DNA of 10,840 bases from JAFDED01 sp964611635 (GTDB lineage Bacteria > Desulfobacterota > JAFDED01), in the NCBI GenBank assembly GCA_964611635.1, contig CAZTAS010000217.1, forward strand, positions 1 through 10,840, given 5' to 3'. This document shows positions 1 through 6,488 of this stretch, in pieces. The position numbers and the translations under genes were made by a program. Position 1 is the stretch's first letter; each line of letters opens with the position of its first letter. The notes under the pieces were generated by a model that searched no databases, was not told the DNA's origin, and saw only the letters and a list, made by a program, of their open reading frames with translations.

Positions 1-15
1 CTTTTTATAGTCAAA

Positions 16-107
16 CCCTCACCCTATTATGACACAGTCTCTGGGGGGAGAGGGATTTATAATTTCTCCCTCTCCCCCCAGCGGGTGGGAGAGGGCGGGG
101 GTGAGGG
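16..107. repeat. Nested GC-rich palindromic element
   Basis: The element has a perfect 15-bp inner inverted repeat: CTGGGGGGAGAGGGA at 41-55 pairs with its exact complement at 67-81 around an 11-base loop. An outer pair, CCCTCACCC at 16-24 and GGGTGAGGG at 99-107, encloses it. The whole region is built from purine-rich and pyrimidine-rich tracts. From general knowledge, CCCTCACCC/GAGAGGG palindromes of this style occur as dispersed intergenic repeats in many environmental proteobacteria. Only one copy lies in this window, so its dispersed nature is inferred. A terminator role is unlikely because no T-run follows the stem on either strand. Confidence 0.7.
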
Positions 108-225
108 GGGAGAAGGCATACGGAATAATTACTTGTATGACTGCAACTTCGTATCAGATAAGAAGCGGATGATGTTAAATTGCCAGCATCCCCTATTCTA
201 AGGTTGCACATGGCTAGCACCCTCC

Positions 226-688
226 ATGATGTTGAGTGGCCACGCTTCCTTTATCGAGAACCATCTGGTAAAATGGTTGTTGATCGTGCAAGAGAACAAC
301 TCCATTGAGAGGGATATCATTGATCCGGCCGATCGGATTCACTCGAACCCTGAAATCGCCTGCAAAAAGTTCAAGGCATCCCAGTGGTTTTCGGATTATT
401 TTGAAAAAAACGGTATCCAGGTCAGTAGAGGGATCGCCGGTTGGAAACAGCCTTTCATGATATTCTCCGTGATGCAGATGGACCTGCCAGTATCTTCCTT
501 TGCGAGAATAATGCCCTGGCCAAGATCGGCCTCGGCAGTGGACATAACCTGATTGGTACCGCCAACGTGGGTGCCGCCGTGGGGCTTGCAAACTCATTGC
601 AGACACGCCAGGAACAGTAATGGTGTTCGGGAACCCGGCTGAAGAGGGCGAGATAGATTGTATTCAGCCCGATTTTATCGCCACCTAG
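226..688 (+). pseudogene. Broken M20-family amidohydrolase/peptidase, N-terminal part
   Basis: This is a remnant of an M20 metallopeptidase (M20D amidohydrolase type, which hydrolyses amide bonds of N-acyl amino acids or aminobenzoyl-glutamate-like substrates). Three reading frames together give the family signature. Frame 1 (from ATG 226) carries DRIHSNPEIACKKFKASQWF, matching the usual RIHxNPE..F.EfkAs.wl start. From about 453 a second frame reads IFLCENNALAKIGLGSGHN then LIGTANVGAAVGLANSLQT; the family has a D-A-L-P-x-I-G-H-x-C-G-H-N metal-binding segment here. From 608 a third frame reads PGTVMVFGNPAEEGE, matching the GTVxxxGtPAEEg motif, and ends at a stop at 686-688. In addition to two frameshifts, the usual metal-ligand positions DALPGIGHGCGHN are changed (N for D, L for H, S for C). 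The reading ends near residue 150 of about 400, so the dimerisation and C-terminal catalytic parts are missing. The family assignment is firm; the exact start is not. Confidence 0.8.
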
Positions 689-689
689 A

Positions 690-1180
690 AACATCTAAAA
701 CCATTGTAAAAAACTGGCAAATCTAAGTTATTGAAATCATAAATTTGACTTTTTTTGGCTTGGTTTTGATTTGATTTTGGTTAGTAAAATTCAAAAATTA
801 AATTTCTATAAGATTTGAAACATGTTTAAGAATTGCATCTCAGGTTTTGATTCAAAATGATACGTGGCTTAAAAGTAATTCTTAAAAAATATGAACCCAA
901 AATTTGATCTGGCAGACATTGGCAAATCAAGTCTAGGCCAATTGTTTCACCTACAACTATTCAGATGTACCAAGACTCACAGATTGACGATTACTGATTG
1001 AACTATGCGCAATGTTTTAGAAGAAGCGAATTTACGGACTTCGTGCAATTGAATGTATAATATCCTATCTAAACTTTTTATGGCTGTTGAAAATACCAGA
1101 TAAATAGCAGTTAGAGCTGGCTTTCTGGGCTCAAAAAGCGCGCCCTTCAGGTAGCCGGCGGGAAAACACCAGCATGGATA
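690..1180. other. AT-rich gene-free stretch
   Basis: This stretch separates the broken M20 gene from the TPR remnant. It is markedly richer in A and T than its surroundings, with many runs of T and A around 740-920. The short open frames in it show no recognisable domain, no codon-use pattern and no convincing ribosome binding site. I found no tRNA-like cloverleaf, strong hairpin or repeat array. Composition returns to the GC-richer local norm near 1135, shortly before the TPR remnant begins. Confidence 0.5.
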
Positions 1181-1181
1181 A

Positions 1182-1525
1182 CCCATCTTTGACTCACTCG
1201 CCGCGAACGATACCGACGCGCTGTTCTACCTGGGCAGGGCCCACGAGAAGCTGGATCAAAACCCCGAGGCGCTGGCCGCGTACAAAAGGCTAGAGGAAAA
1301 AGATCCACACTACCAGGGGCTCTTCTGCCACACGGGCCTCGTCTATGCCCGCATGGGGGAACCCTGCATGTCTCACTATTACCTGGGGCTTCACTTCCGG
1401 GCTATATAGGGAATGCAAAGCTGGAACAGTTCAACTTTGATAGAATGGAGCAACTGCAGAACCAGGGCCAGTGCGGCCTCGGCTATAAACCTCCTCCCCG
1501 CCCCAAAGATGACGATATAAAATAA
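1182..1525 (+). pseudogene. TPR-repeat protein C-terminal fragment, frameshifted
   Basis: From 1182 the plus strand encodes a tetratricopeptide-like helical stretch. It includes DTDALFYLGRAHEKLDQNPE then ALAAYKRLEEKDPHYQGLF, with the typical YxLGxAxxxLxxxxxAlxAYxrllexdP spacing, and a second unit GLVYARMGEPCMSHYYLGLH. This frame has a stop at 1179-1181 just before it and is closed by TAG at 1407-1409. A second frame opening at about 1400 continues with GNAKLEQFNFDRMEQLQNQ and ends at a stop at 1523-1525. The LGLHF..GNAKLEQFNF pattern resembles the C-terminal TPR of M48-type (BepA/YfgC-like) periplasmic proteases, where HYxLGxYFkxxGnxxxAxxHF is common. That family link is inference from the pattern, and no protease domain is present. 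The fragment has no start codon or ribosome binding site in a sensible position. It converges on the minus-strand remnant ending at 1585. Confidence 0.6.
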
Positions 1526-1584
1526 CGGGACAGATATCCGGACCAGCCCCGGGTCACGGACAGCCATTCTGGGTGTGTGCGCGC

Positions 1585-1882
1585 TCACAAAAAATCCAAC
1601 CCAACGCAGGTCCATTTCAGCCACTGGCTCTGCTCATACACATCTGCTCCCTCCGGGACGACGAGGCCGTATACTTCGTAGTGCCCTGGCGGCACACCTG
1701 CCGGAACGTGGTAGAGGTACGCCGGTGATCACCGGCCCATTCACCCGGGCATACCCTGCATCCTCCACGACGGTCAGCGGCACGTCAAGGGCCTGCGGCC
1801 ACGAATGTCCCGCCTGGCAGAAGAGAACCGCACTGAGCACCACAAGAATGAGCATTGTCGGATGGAAGCGTCTCCCATGCAT
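1585..1882 (-). pseudogene. Secreted protein remnant with signal peptide, frameshifted
   Basis: The minus-strand ATG at 1882 opens a frame that begins with a convincing signal peptide (charged MHGRRFHP, then a hydrophobic LILVVLSAVLF core and a likely cut near CQAGHSW). It continues with VPLTVVEDAGYARVNGPVIT and GVPLP, reminiscent of the N-terminus of RIFT-barrel (YetA-like/exo-rhamnogalacturonan lyase) proteins, in which a 'pltV.e.aGvaR.nepVt.GvPlp' start is seen. Around 1712-1728 the coding sense moves to another frame that reads YHVPAGVPPGHYEVYGLVVP, then EGADVYEQSQWLKWTC, and stops at 1585-1587. The second frame has its own stop immediately upstream (in the overlap), so a frameshift or internal deletion is needed to join them. 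The tail resembles the end of secreted beta-domains of the 'ipaglPpGxYtvYgxvxpxGadp' type. The remnant lies 119 bp downstream of the protease stop on the same strand. The family call is tentative; the broken coding state is better supported. Confidence 0.5.
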
Positions 1883-2001
1883 GATCTGTTTTCCCTTATG
1901 GGTCTGGTAAAATCGTCCACATCACCCTGTCCTGCGGAAGGGCAGGAACAATTGAGAAAAAAAGATGAGTACCCACCTCTTCCGCCGGAACATATCATCC
2001 C

Positions 2002-5000
2002 TTACTGCATTTTGATCACGGCCGCCTGGGCTTTCAGGTCAAGAGGCGTATCCGCGAGAACCTGGATGTTTTCCTCGCTGACGTAATTGGCGGACACGGC
2101 CAGATAGTAAGCTGGAAGGGCCGCGTCTGACTGCCCCTGGGCAAAAAACCTTCCGGAATCCCTCCAGGTATACGACGGCAGCATTCTGGTGGTAAGGACC
2201 ACCTGCTCCTGCCTTACGTCAAGCTGCTCGCCGTCGGTGATTAAGGAAGCCTGGCCGGTGGCGACCCTGTTGCCGGCTTCATCCATCAGGGCGAGCAAGA
2301 TGACGATGGGGCCTTCCATCAGAGTACCTTCGGCGAAATCCATGGCGATGTCGACGGTGACCTGGAGGAAGTCATCGTGTTCAAAGAGTTTCTGCGCTTC
2401 GCAGTCAATAATCAGACACGGATCCGCTGCAAACTCTATCACCGGGTGGAGCACCGCGGGGTGGAGCGGTCCAAGATCTTCTGGGATGAACCGCAAGAGG
2501 ATATCGAATGGCACGTTCCACCTCATGGGGCAGCCGTACTCACAGGTGTAACCCTCCGGACACCACCTCCATGGGTTTGGAGCATACTCATCGGGGCAAT
2601 GATCGGCCGCATTGGAGATGCCGTCACCGTCCCTGTCGTCATCGCAGTCGTCCCCCACGCCGTCTTCATCAAGGTCCTCCTGGCCGGGGTTGCTCACTCC
2701 ATTGCAGTTGTCACACGCGTCCCCCGCGCCGTCGCCGTCTGAGTCGGTCTGGGCCAGGTTGCGGACGTCGGGGCAGTTATCGGAGCTGTTGACGATGCCG
2801 TCTCCATCTCGGTCATTATCACACACGTCGCCCTGGCCGTCTCCATCGGCGTCGGCCTGATCGGGATTGGACGTGGAGCGGCAGTTATCCAGGAAATCAA
2901 TGATCCCATCCCCGTCGCTGTCATCGCACGAGTCCCCTGTGCCGTCGCCGTCCCAGTCCACCTGGGTCGGGTTGGCGACAAGGGGACAGTTGTCATCCTC
3001 GTTGAGGCGGCCATCGGCATCGGCATCCGGGTCGCAGGCGTCGCCGATGCCGTCGCCGTCCACGTCGGACTGGGTCGGGTTTGGCATTAGTGGACAATTA
3101 TCTGCAGTGTCTCCGATGCCGTCATTATCATCATCGGTGTCTTCCCAATCCTCGCGGCCGTCACAGTCACTGTCCGCCTCCTCCAGCCCGACGGCTGCGA
3201 AGGCGTTCTTGACCTGGCAGCAGTCATCGCCGGTGATGCCATGCGCTCCGATGAGTTCATCGCAGGCATCCTGGACGAATTCCGCCAGGTCAGTAAAATC
3301 CGGGCTGCGGGTGAGCTTGCGGGTGACCGTCCGGTAATAAATCTGTCTGGCTTTCCCCTCGTCAATGCCCCTGACTGTGATGGAATTGAATGTCCCGCCC
3401 GCAGTCATCAGGTAGCCCGCCTTGCTGGGGATGGTGCTGTTGAAGTGGACAAAGCCCCAGTCGTGGTCCTCGTCGGCCGGGCCGGAGGCGTACTCGGAGA
3501 ACTCATCGGGGTCACCCAGGAGGGAGGGGTCTTCGAGATTGCGGATTGTCCCTGTTGGGAGATCCTCCCCCATGAGCCAGTCGGGGTCGATGAGCGTCCA
3601 GGCGCCAACAAAGTGCCCGAACATATCGGCCACATGTTCAGCAATGGCCCCGCTCTGGTGGCGATTCACGTAATTGGCTTCCGAACTATGGAAGGAATGG
3701 CCCACCTCGTGGCCCATGACATCGAGCACGGCATAATCGTCGGAAAACGTGTGAATGCGCCATCCTCCGCAGTCCTGCGACACGGCATTCGGTTCCAAGT
3801 CTCCGTGATCCACATGGACGTACATCCGCATGGGCTGGTCGCTGCCGTCGAAGGATCGGCGGCCGAAGAGGTCCCGATAGAAATTGTAAATATCCCAGGT
3901 GAAATCGTAACAATCATCCCCCTCTGCATCAGGGCTGGCACAGGTCAGAAACCACCAGTCGCACCAGTTGTCGCAGCACTCGCTCGCCAGGGGGCAGCCA
4001 TAGTCATATCGGCATTCCCCTGCCTCATCAAACCAGGCACGGACGAGCCAGGATCCCCAAAAACAGGCGATCGGGGTGTGTCCTCGGGCGGTGAGGATCT
4101 CAAATTCCGCAGCATCGGTCCGCGCCTGGTGGAACAGCAGATCTCCAGTGTATGCGTCCACAAAGGCATCGGCCAGGGCGCCGTAATCTCGGGGGGACTC
4201 GAAGATAACCCGCCACGCCAGCCGGGGATTGTGTTCCACACGCGGGCAACCGGGGCATTCCGGTGTAAAGATGGCCTCGTCGTAAATCCATAATTTCACA
4301 GGGACGGCCAATCTCAGTTCCGAAAGCGATCCGATCTGGTATTCCTGCATGACCCTTCGCAGGGCCTGCTGAGCGGTAATCAGGGGATCAAGCTGGGTAA
4401 GAGCAAGATCGGGCGTGTACCTGCCGGACAGGTTCTTAAGAACAAAGACATCTGTCCTTTCCTCGATGGTCATCTGGAGCCATGAGCCAAAGACAGGGAT
4501 GTCCTTATAATACTGGCCAAAAATCATCGTGCGCACATCTTCTCCGGCCCTCTTGAGGAGGCGGAGATTGACCAGGGGCCTTTCCACTCGCAGGAGATTC
4601 TGCGAGGCAGAAAGGAGAGTTAGCGCCAAATCGTCTACAGTGGAATTTGATGGAAGAAGGGACTTCGGGATGGAAAGATCAAGTTCCAGTCTCCTCACTA
4701 TCCCATTTCTCACCCGGGCGCGAAAATTGTCGGGCTCGACCATGTTGCTGAGAATTCTCAGGCTGTTCCACTGGTTTCGATCCAGCGCGTTTTGTGCCAC
4801 CCCGATGATTTTGGTGCCGGCCTTTGCGATGTTGGAGAGAAGGTTCTCCGCTGTGAGCGGCGCCCCGGTCTCCATCAGGACAGCGTAGAGGTGAAGCTCC
4901 AGCCCCTGCGCGACAGAAGGTATCTCGAGCTGCAGGATCTGGTACCCCTGAGAGGCAACGGGGATATCCCTCTGCACCGGTACAGGCTGGCCCGTAAAGG

Positions 5001-5436
5001 GATTCAAGGCATCTCCTGTGCAGAAGAGAAAACCGGAAATTCCTGGAGCCCATGCCAGAACATACAGATCGGCCCTGCTGCCTCGGGCAGATGATTCGAT
5101 GAAGACGTTGACGGATAACTGGTCACCCGCAGAATAGGCCCTCTGCAAAGCACTGAATGAGACTTGCGCAATTGCTTGATCTCTCATCATGCTCTTCTGC
5201 CGGCTAACTTGTGGAAAGTTATGGTCGAATAATGTTTCCTTCAACAGATTGGGACTGGAATAAGCATGCGCATCCTCATCGATAATCGAGCCTCTATGTT
5301 CCAAAAAGGCGACTTGCAACGGACTGGTTTTGTTTTCTTTTCGTAACAATCCTGATTCTGAATCACGGAAGGGAGAGAGGATGATGAAAAAAAGTACAGC
5401 CATCGCAAGTATTTTGATACTGTGAAGATGTATCAT
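2002..5436 (-). CDS. Secreted M4 (thermolysin-like) metallopeptidase with TSP3 repeats
   Basis: This is an extracellular zinc endopeptidase of 1144 residues, about twice the size of a plain thermolysin precursor. Residues 1-28 form a signal peptide. Residues ~80-200 form a beta-type domain (GDQLSVNVFIESS.., ADLYVLAWAP..). Residues ~305-360 match the FTP propeptide (FGQYYKDIPVFGSWLQM), and ~405-437 a PepSY-like segment (AWRVIFE..DAYTGDLLF). A Cys-rich insert (~475-510) precedes the catalytic domain. The active site is complete. HEVGH at 576-580 gives two zinc ligands and the general base E577. E600 in GAIAEHVADMFG, exactly 20 residues after H580 as in thermolysin, is the third ligand, followed by the conserved D604. 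H664 in VHFNSTIPSKAGYL fits the transition-state histidine. Residues ~755-950 are calcium-binding TSP3 repeats, and ~970-1144 form a beta-rich C-terminal domain of unknown role. AAGGAGGG lies 7 nt before the ATG, fixing the start. It is flanked by mobile debris and broken genes, with no operon partner. It presumably digests extracellular protein; the target is unknown. Confidence 0.93.
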   Translation of the reverse strand: MIHLHSIKILAMAVLFFIILSPFRDSESGLLRKENKTSPLQVAFLEHRGSIIDEDAHAYSSPNLLKETLFDHNFPQVSRQKSMMRDQAIAQVSFSALQRAYSAGDQLSVNVFIESSARGSRADLYVLAWAPGISGFLFCTGDALNPFTGQPVPVQRDIPVASQGYQILQLEIPSVAQGLELHLYAVLMETGAPLTAENLLSNIAKAGTKIIGVAQNALDRNQWNSLRILSNMVEPDNFRARVRNGIVRRLELDLSIPKSLLPSNSTVDDLALTLLSASQNLLRVERPLVNLRLLKRAGEDVRTMIFGQYYKDIPVFGSWLQMTIEERTDVFVLKNLSGRYTPDLALTQLDPLITAQQALRRVMQEYQIGSLSELRLAVPVKLWIYDEAIFTPECPGCPRVEHNPRLAWRVIFESPRDYGALADAFVDAYTGDLLFHQARTDAAEFEILTARGHTPIACFWGSWLVRAWFDEAGECRYDYGCPLASECCDNWCDWWFLTCASPDAEGDDCYDFTWDIYNFYRDLFGRRSFDGSDQPMRMYVHVDHGDLEPNAVSQDCGGWRIHTFSDDYAVLDVMGHEVGHSFHSSEANYVNRHQSGAIAEHVADMFGHFVGAWTLIDPDWLMGEDLPTGTIRNLEDPSLLGDPDEFSEYASGPADEDHDWGFVHFNSTIPSKAGYLMTAGGTFNSITVRGIDEGKARQIYYRTVTRKLTRSPDFTDLAEFVQDACDELIGAHGITGDDCCQVKNAFAAVGLEEADSDCDGREDWEDTDDDNDGIGDTADNCPLMPNPTQSDVDGDGIGDACDPDADADGRLNEDDNCPLVANPTQVDWDGDGTGDSCDDSDGDGIIDFLDNCRSTSNPDQADADGDGQGDVCDNDRDGDGIVNSSDNCPDVRNLAQTDSDGDGAGDACDNCNGVSNPGQEDLDEDGVGDDCDDDRDGDGISNAADHCPDEYAPNPWRWCPEGYTCEYGCPMRWNVPFDILLRFIPEDLGPLHPAVLHPVIEFAADPCLIIDCEAQKLFEHDDFLQVTVDIAMDFAEGTLMEGPIVILLALMDEAGNRVATGQASLITDGEQLDVRQEQVVLTTRMLPSYTWRDSGRFFAQGQSDAALPAYYLAVSANYVSEENIQVLADTPLDLKAQAAVIKMQ
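2587..3174 (-). repeat. Thrombospondin type 3 calcium-binding repeat array
   Basis: Within the protease, residues 755-950 hold five full units of the form DNCP..xNPxQxDxDGDGxGDxCD, a leading partial acidic unit, and a trailing DHCP half-unit. The DxDxDGxxD loops bind calcium and the paired cysteines form disulfides, giving a rigid Ca-dependent rod that usually links an enzyme to a surface or substrate-binding domain. One unit is atypical (NCNGVSNPGQEDLDEDGVGD lacks the first Asp-Asn-Cys-Pro form). The DNA is correspondingly repetitive (GTCGCCGTC-like runs on the plus strand), which creates long antisense open frames that are not genes. Confidence 0.9.
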
Positions 5437-5443
5437 GGTTTAT

Positions 5444-5451
5444 CCCTCCTT
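5444..5451 (-). promoter_or_regulatory. Ribosome binding site of the M4 protease
   Basis: The minus strand reads AAGGAGGG here, a near-perfect Shine-Dalgarno core, 7 nt before the ATG at 5436. It decides the start in favour of the short signal peptide beginning MIHLHSIKIL and against an overlapping open frame from 5554. No clear -35/-10 pair could be assigned upstream. Confidence 0.85.
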
Positions 5452-5619
5452 TCCTGAATTTTACAGCAAAAGCAGTGATTTCTAAAATAGGGAGAACTAA
5501 TGATGTTCCAGCAGGGATTGCGGTATGCTTTTTTGTCTTCATGACTTCTTGCAAAAAGGCTTATCATAACCGGCAACAAGAGAGCCTGCGCTTTTCTTAT
5601 AAATCTTTATATCAGTGCA

Positions 5620-5805
5620 GGGTGGCTGGCCTCCTCTGGTTCCGTCGTACTGCTGGTAGATGGAGCTCAGATCCAGCCCCCTGACCACGTCCATGATGAA
5701 GTTGACCAGGTCATCCTCAGGCAGCCACATCCTCATGTCCGGGGGAAGAAGAAGGAGCTGATTCGGATCATAGGGACGAAATTGTGCATGTGTTTTCATG
5801 GGCAC
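5620..5805 (-). pseudogene. IS1182-type transposase, N-terminal remnant
   Basis: The first ~62 residues of the minus-strand frame starting at 5805 match the N-terminus of IS1182-family DDE transposases: FRPYDPNQLLLLPPDMRMWL, then PEDDLVNFIMDVV, LDLSSIYQQYDG and RGGQPP. In intact members a YHPxMM.. helix follows and the protein runs to roughly 450-550 residues with DDE catalytic acids. Here the similarity stops after GGQPP, and the frame continues with unrelated residues to a stop at 5539. The catalytic core is therefore absent and the element cannot transpose by itself. The break lies just upstream of the protease gene, so a deletion or a second insertion may have joined the two. Family identity is confident. 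The precise break is estimated from loss of the pattern. Confidence 0.85.
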
Positions 5806-5870
5806 ATGATAGCATTTCTGGCAACCTGAATCAAATGATTTTTAGTATTTTTCTTAATCTTTACTACAAT

Positions 5871-5892
5871 GGTTCTCCGACAGGCTCCTAGG
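5871..5892. repeat. Possible terminal repeat of the IS1182-type remnant
   Basis: About 65 bp upstream of the transposase start the minus strand reads GAGCCTGTCGGAGAACC, directly preceded by the palindrome CCTAGG. The distance, orientation and form (a short G/C-rich end beside a palindrome) fit the left end of an IS1182-type element, members of which often insert next to palindromes. No partner inverted copy exists in the window because the other end of the element is missing, so this is inference. Confidence 0.3.
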
Positions 5893-6029
5893 CTTGTACT
5901 CCAGAGGGGTTTCGTCACTAAAAAAGGCACCTTCCCGCCCCTATCCGGTGCTTAAACCGAAAGACTATCACGTGCGCGAGCGCGGAAATTTGGTCCGCTT
6001 TCATTTTGTCTCGTAGCTTTCCCATGGTA

Positions 6030-6078
6030 CGCCCGGTGGTGTGACAGGGACAGCCCGCGAGGGCCTACCTATGTCAAT
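6030..6078 (+). ncRNA. Group II intron 3'-end-like remnant (domain VI)
   Basis: The plus strand contains CGGTGGTGTGACAGG, closely similar to the CGGTGGTGTGAGAGG segment that links domains V and VI in many bacterial group II introns. It is followed by a foldable domain VI: GACA-GG (6043-6048) pairs with CC-TGTC (6068-6069, 6072-6075), and the inner stem GCCC (6053-6056) pairs with GGGC (6061-6064) under a GCGA tetraloop. The bases T6070-A6071 are left bulged, placing a candidate branch-point adenosine 7 nt before an AT end at 6078, as expected. Domain V upstream is not intact (no clear 34-nt hairpin with GAAA loop), and no reverse transcriptase/maturase frame is present. It would be a dead 3' fragment. 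The match is from memory of the consensus and needs a covariance search. Confidence 0.4.
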
Positions 6079-6488
6079 CAGCTTGCCATTATCCGCGCTT
6101 TCAAAAACAGTAAGATATGGAAAGCATAACAAACCCTTGAATCAGATCGAAATGAGTTAAGAGCGAACAAGTCCTGTCGATTACAAAGTGAAATCGTGCA
6201 TGCTTAGCGACATTGTCCGATACTCGATTACAGGAAGAAATGATCTAAAGGATTTCATAATCTAATGAACAAAACATCACCAAGAAACAGAGAGCCTCTC
6301 AAGCCAGAAATTTTCCAACATCCACTACTCAAAATCAAGAAATAAAGATGGTGTCCCCGTAAATCAATTGGAAATAAGAAATGTTCACAGGAACTAGAGA
6401 TGGGCTAGTCTTAATTTAAACAATTTTGTCAAAAATGATTTTCATTTCGGTTACTTGGCTATAACCAGGGCCTGGAAGTGCGAAGCTT

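Larger units (their letters stand above)
5806..6488. other. Gene-free gap with mobile-element debris
   Basis: This 680-bp stretch lies between the transposase remnant and the radical SAM gene. It holds a possible IS terminus near 5871-5892 and a group II intron-like 3' end near 6030-6078. From about 6080 to 6450 it is AT-rich with only short open frames lacking domains or ribosome binding sites. GGTGTCCCCGTAA at 6350-6362 resembles motifs seen beside REP-associated transposases, but a single copy proves nothing. No tRNA or protein gene could be supported. Confidence 0.5.

Noticed and set aside
16..107. The nested palindrome as a CRISPR unit
   Set aside because: A CRISPR array needs several direct repeats with unique spacers. 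This is a single inverted-repeat structure.
977..1186. A 69-codon minus-strand frame in the AT-rich gap
   Set aside because: It has no domain or ribosome binding site and spans a composition boundary, so it is most likely a chance frame.
1930..1950. CCTGC/GCAGG hairpin downstream of the protease
   Set aside because: The stem is five pairs and no T-run follows on the minus strand, so it does not support a terminator.
2189..3337. Several overlapping plus-strand frames rich in Ser/Pro or Val/Ala
   Set aside because: They are antisense translations of the repetitive TSP3-coding DNA. Low-complexity content and lack of ribosome binding sites argue against genes.
3241..4293. A 350-codon open frame on the plus strand
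   Set aside because: It runs exactly antisense to the catalytic and propeptide parts of the M4 protease, shows no domain of its own, and is explained by that gene's GC-biased codon use.
6177..6232. TCGATTACA direct repeat (6177-6185 and 6224-6232) as a target-site duplication
   Set aside because: The 38 bases between the copies hold no transposon-like ends, and a 9-bp match in AT-rich DNA is plausible by chance.
6350..6362. GGTGTCCCCGTAA as a REP-associated transposase repeat
   Set aside because: Only one copy is present, it forms no hairpin, and no Y1 transposase is nearby.
6433..6447. AAATGA/TCATTT hairpin after the radical SAM gene as a terminator
   Set aside because: The stem is only six pairs with a single G-C, and the following T-run is two bases long, too weak for an intrinsic terminator.
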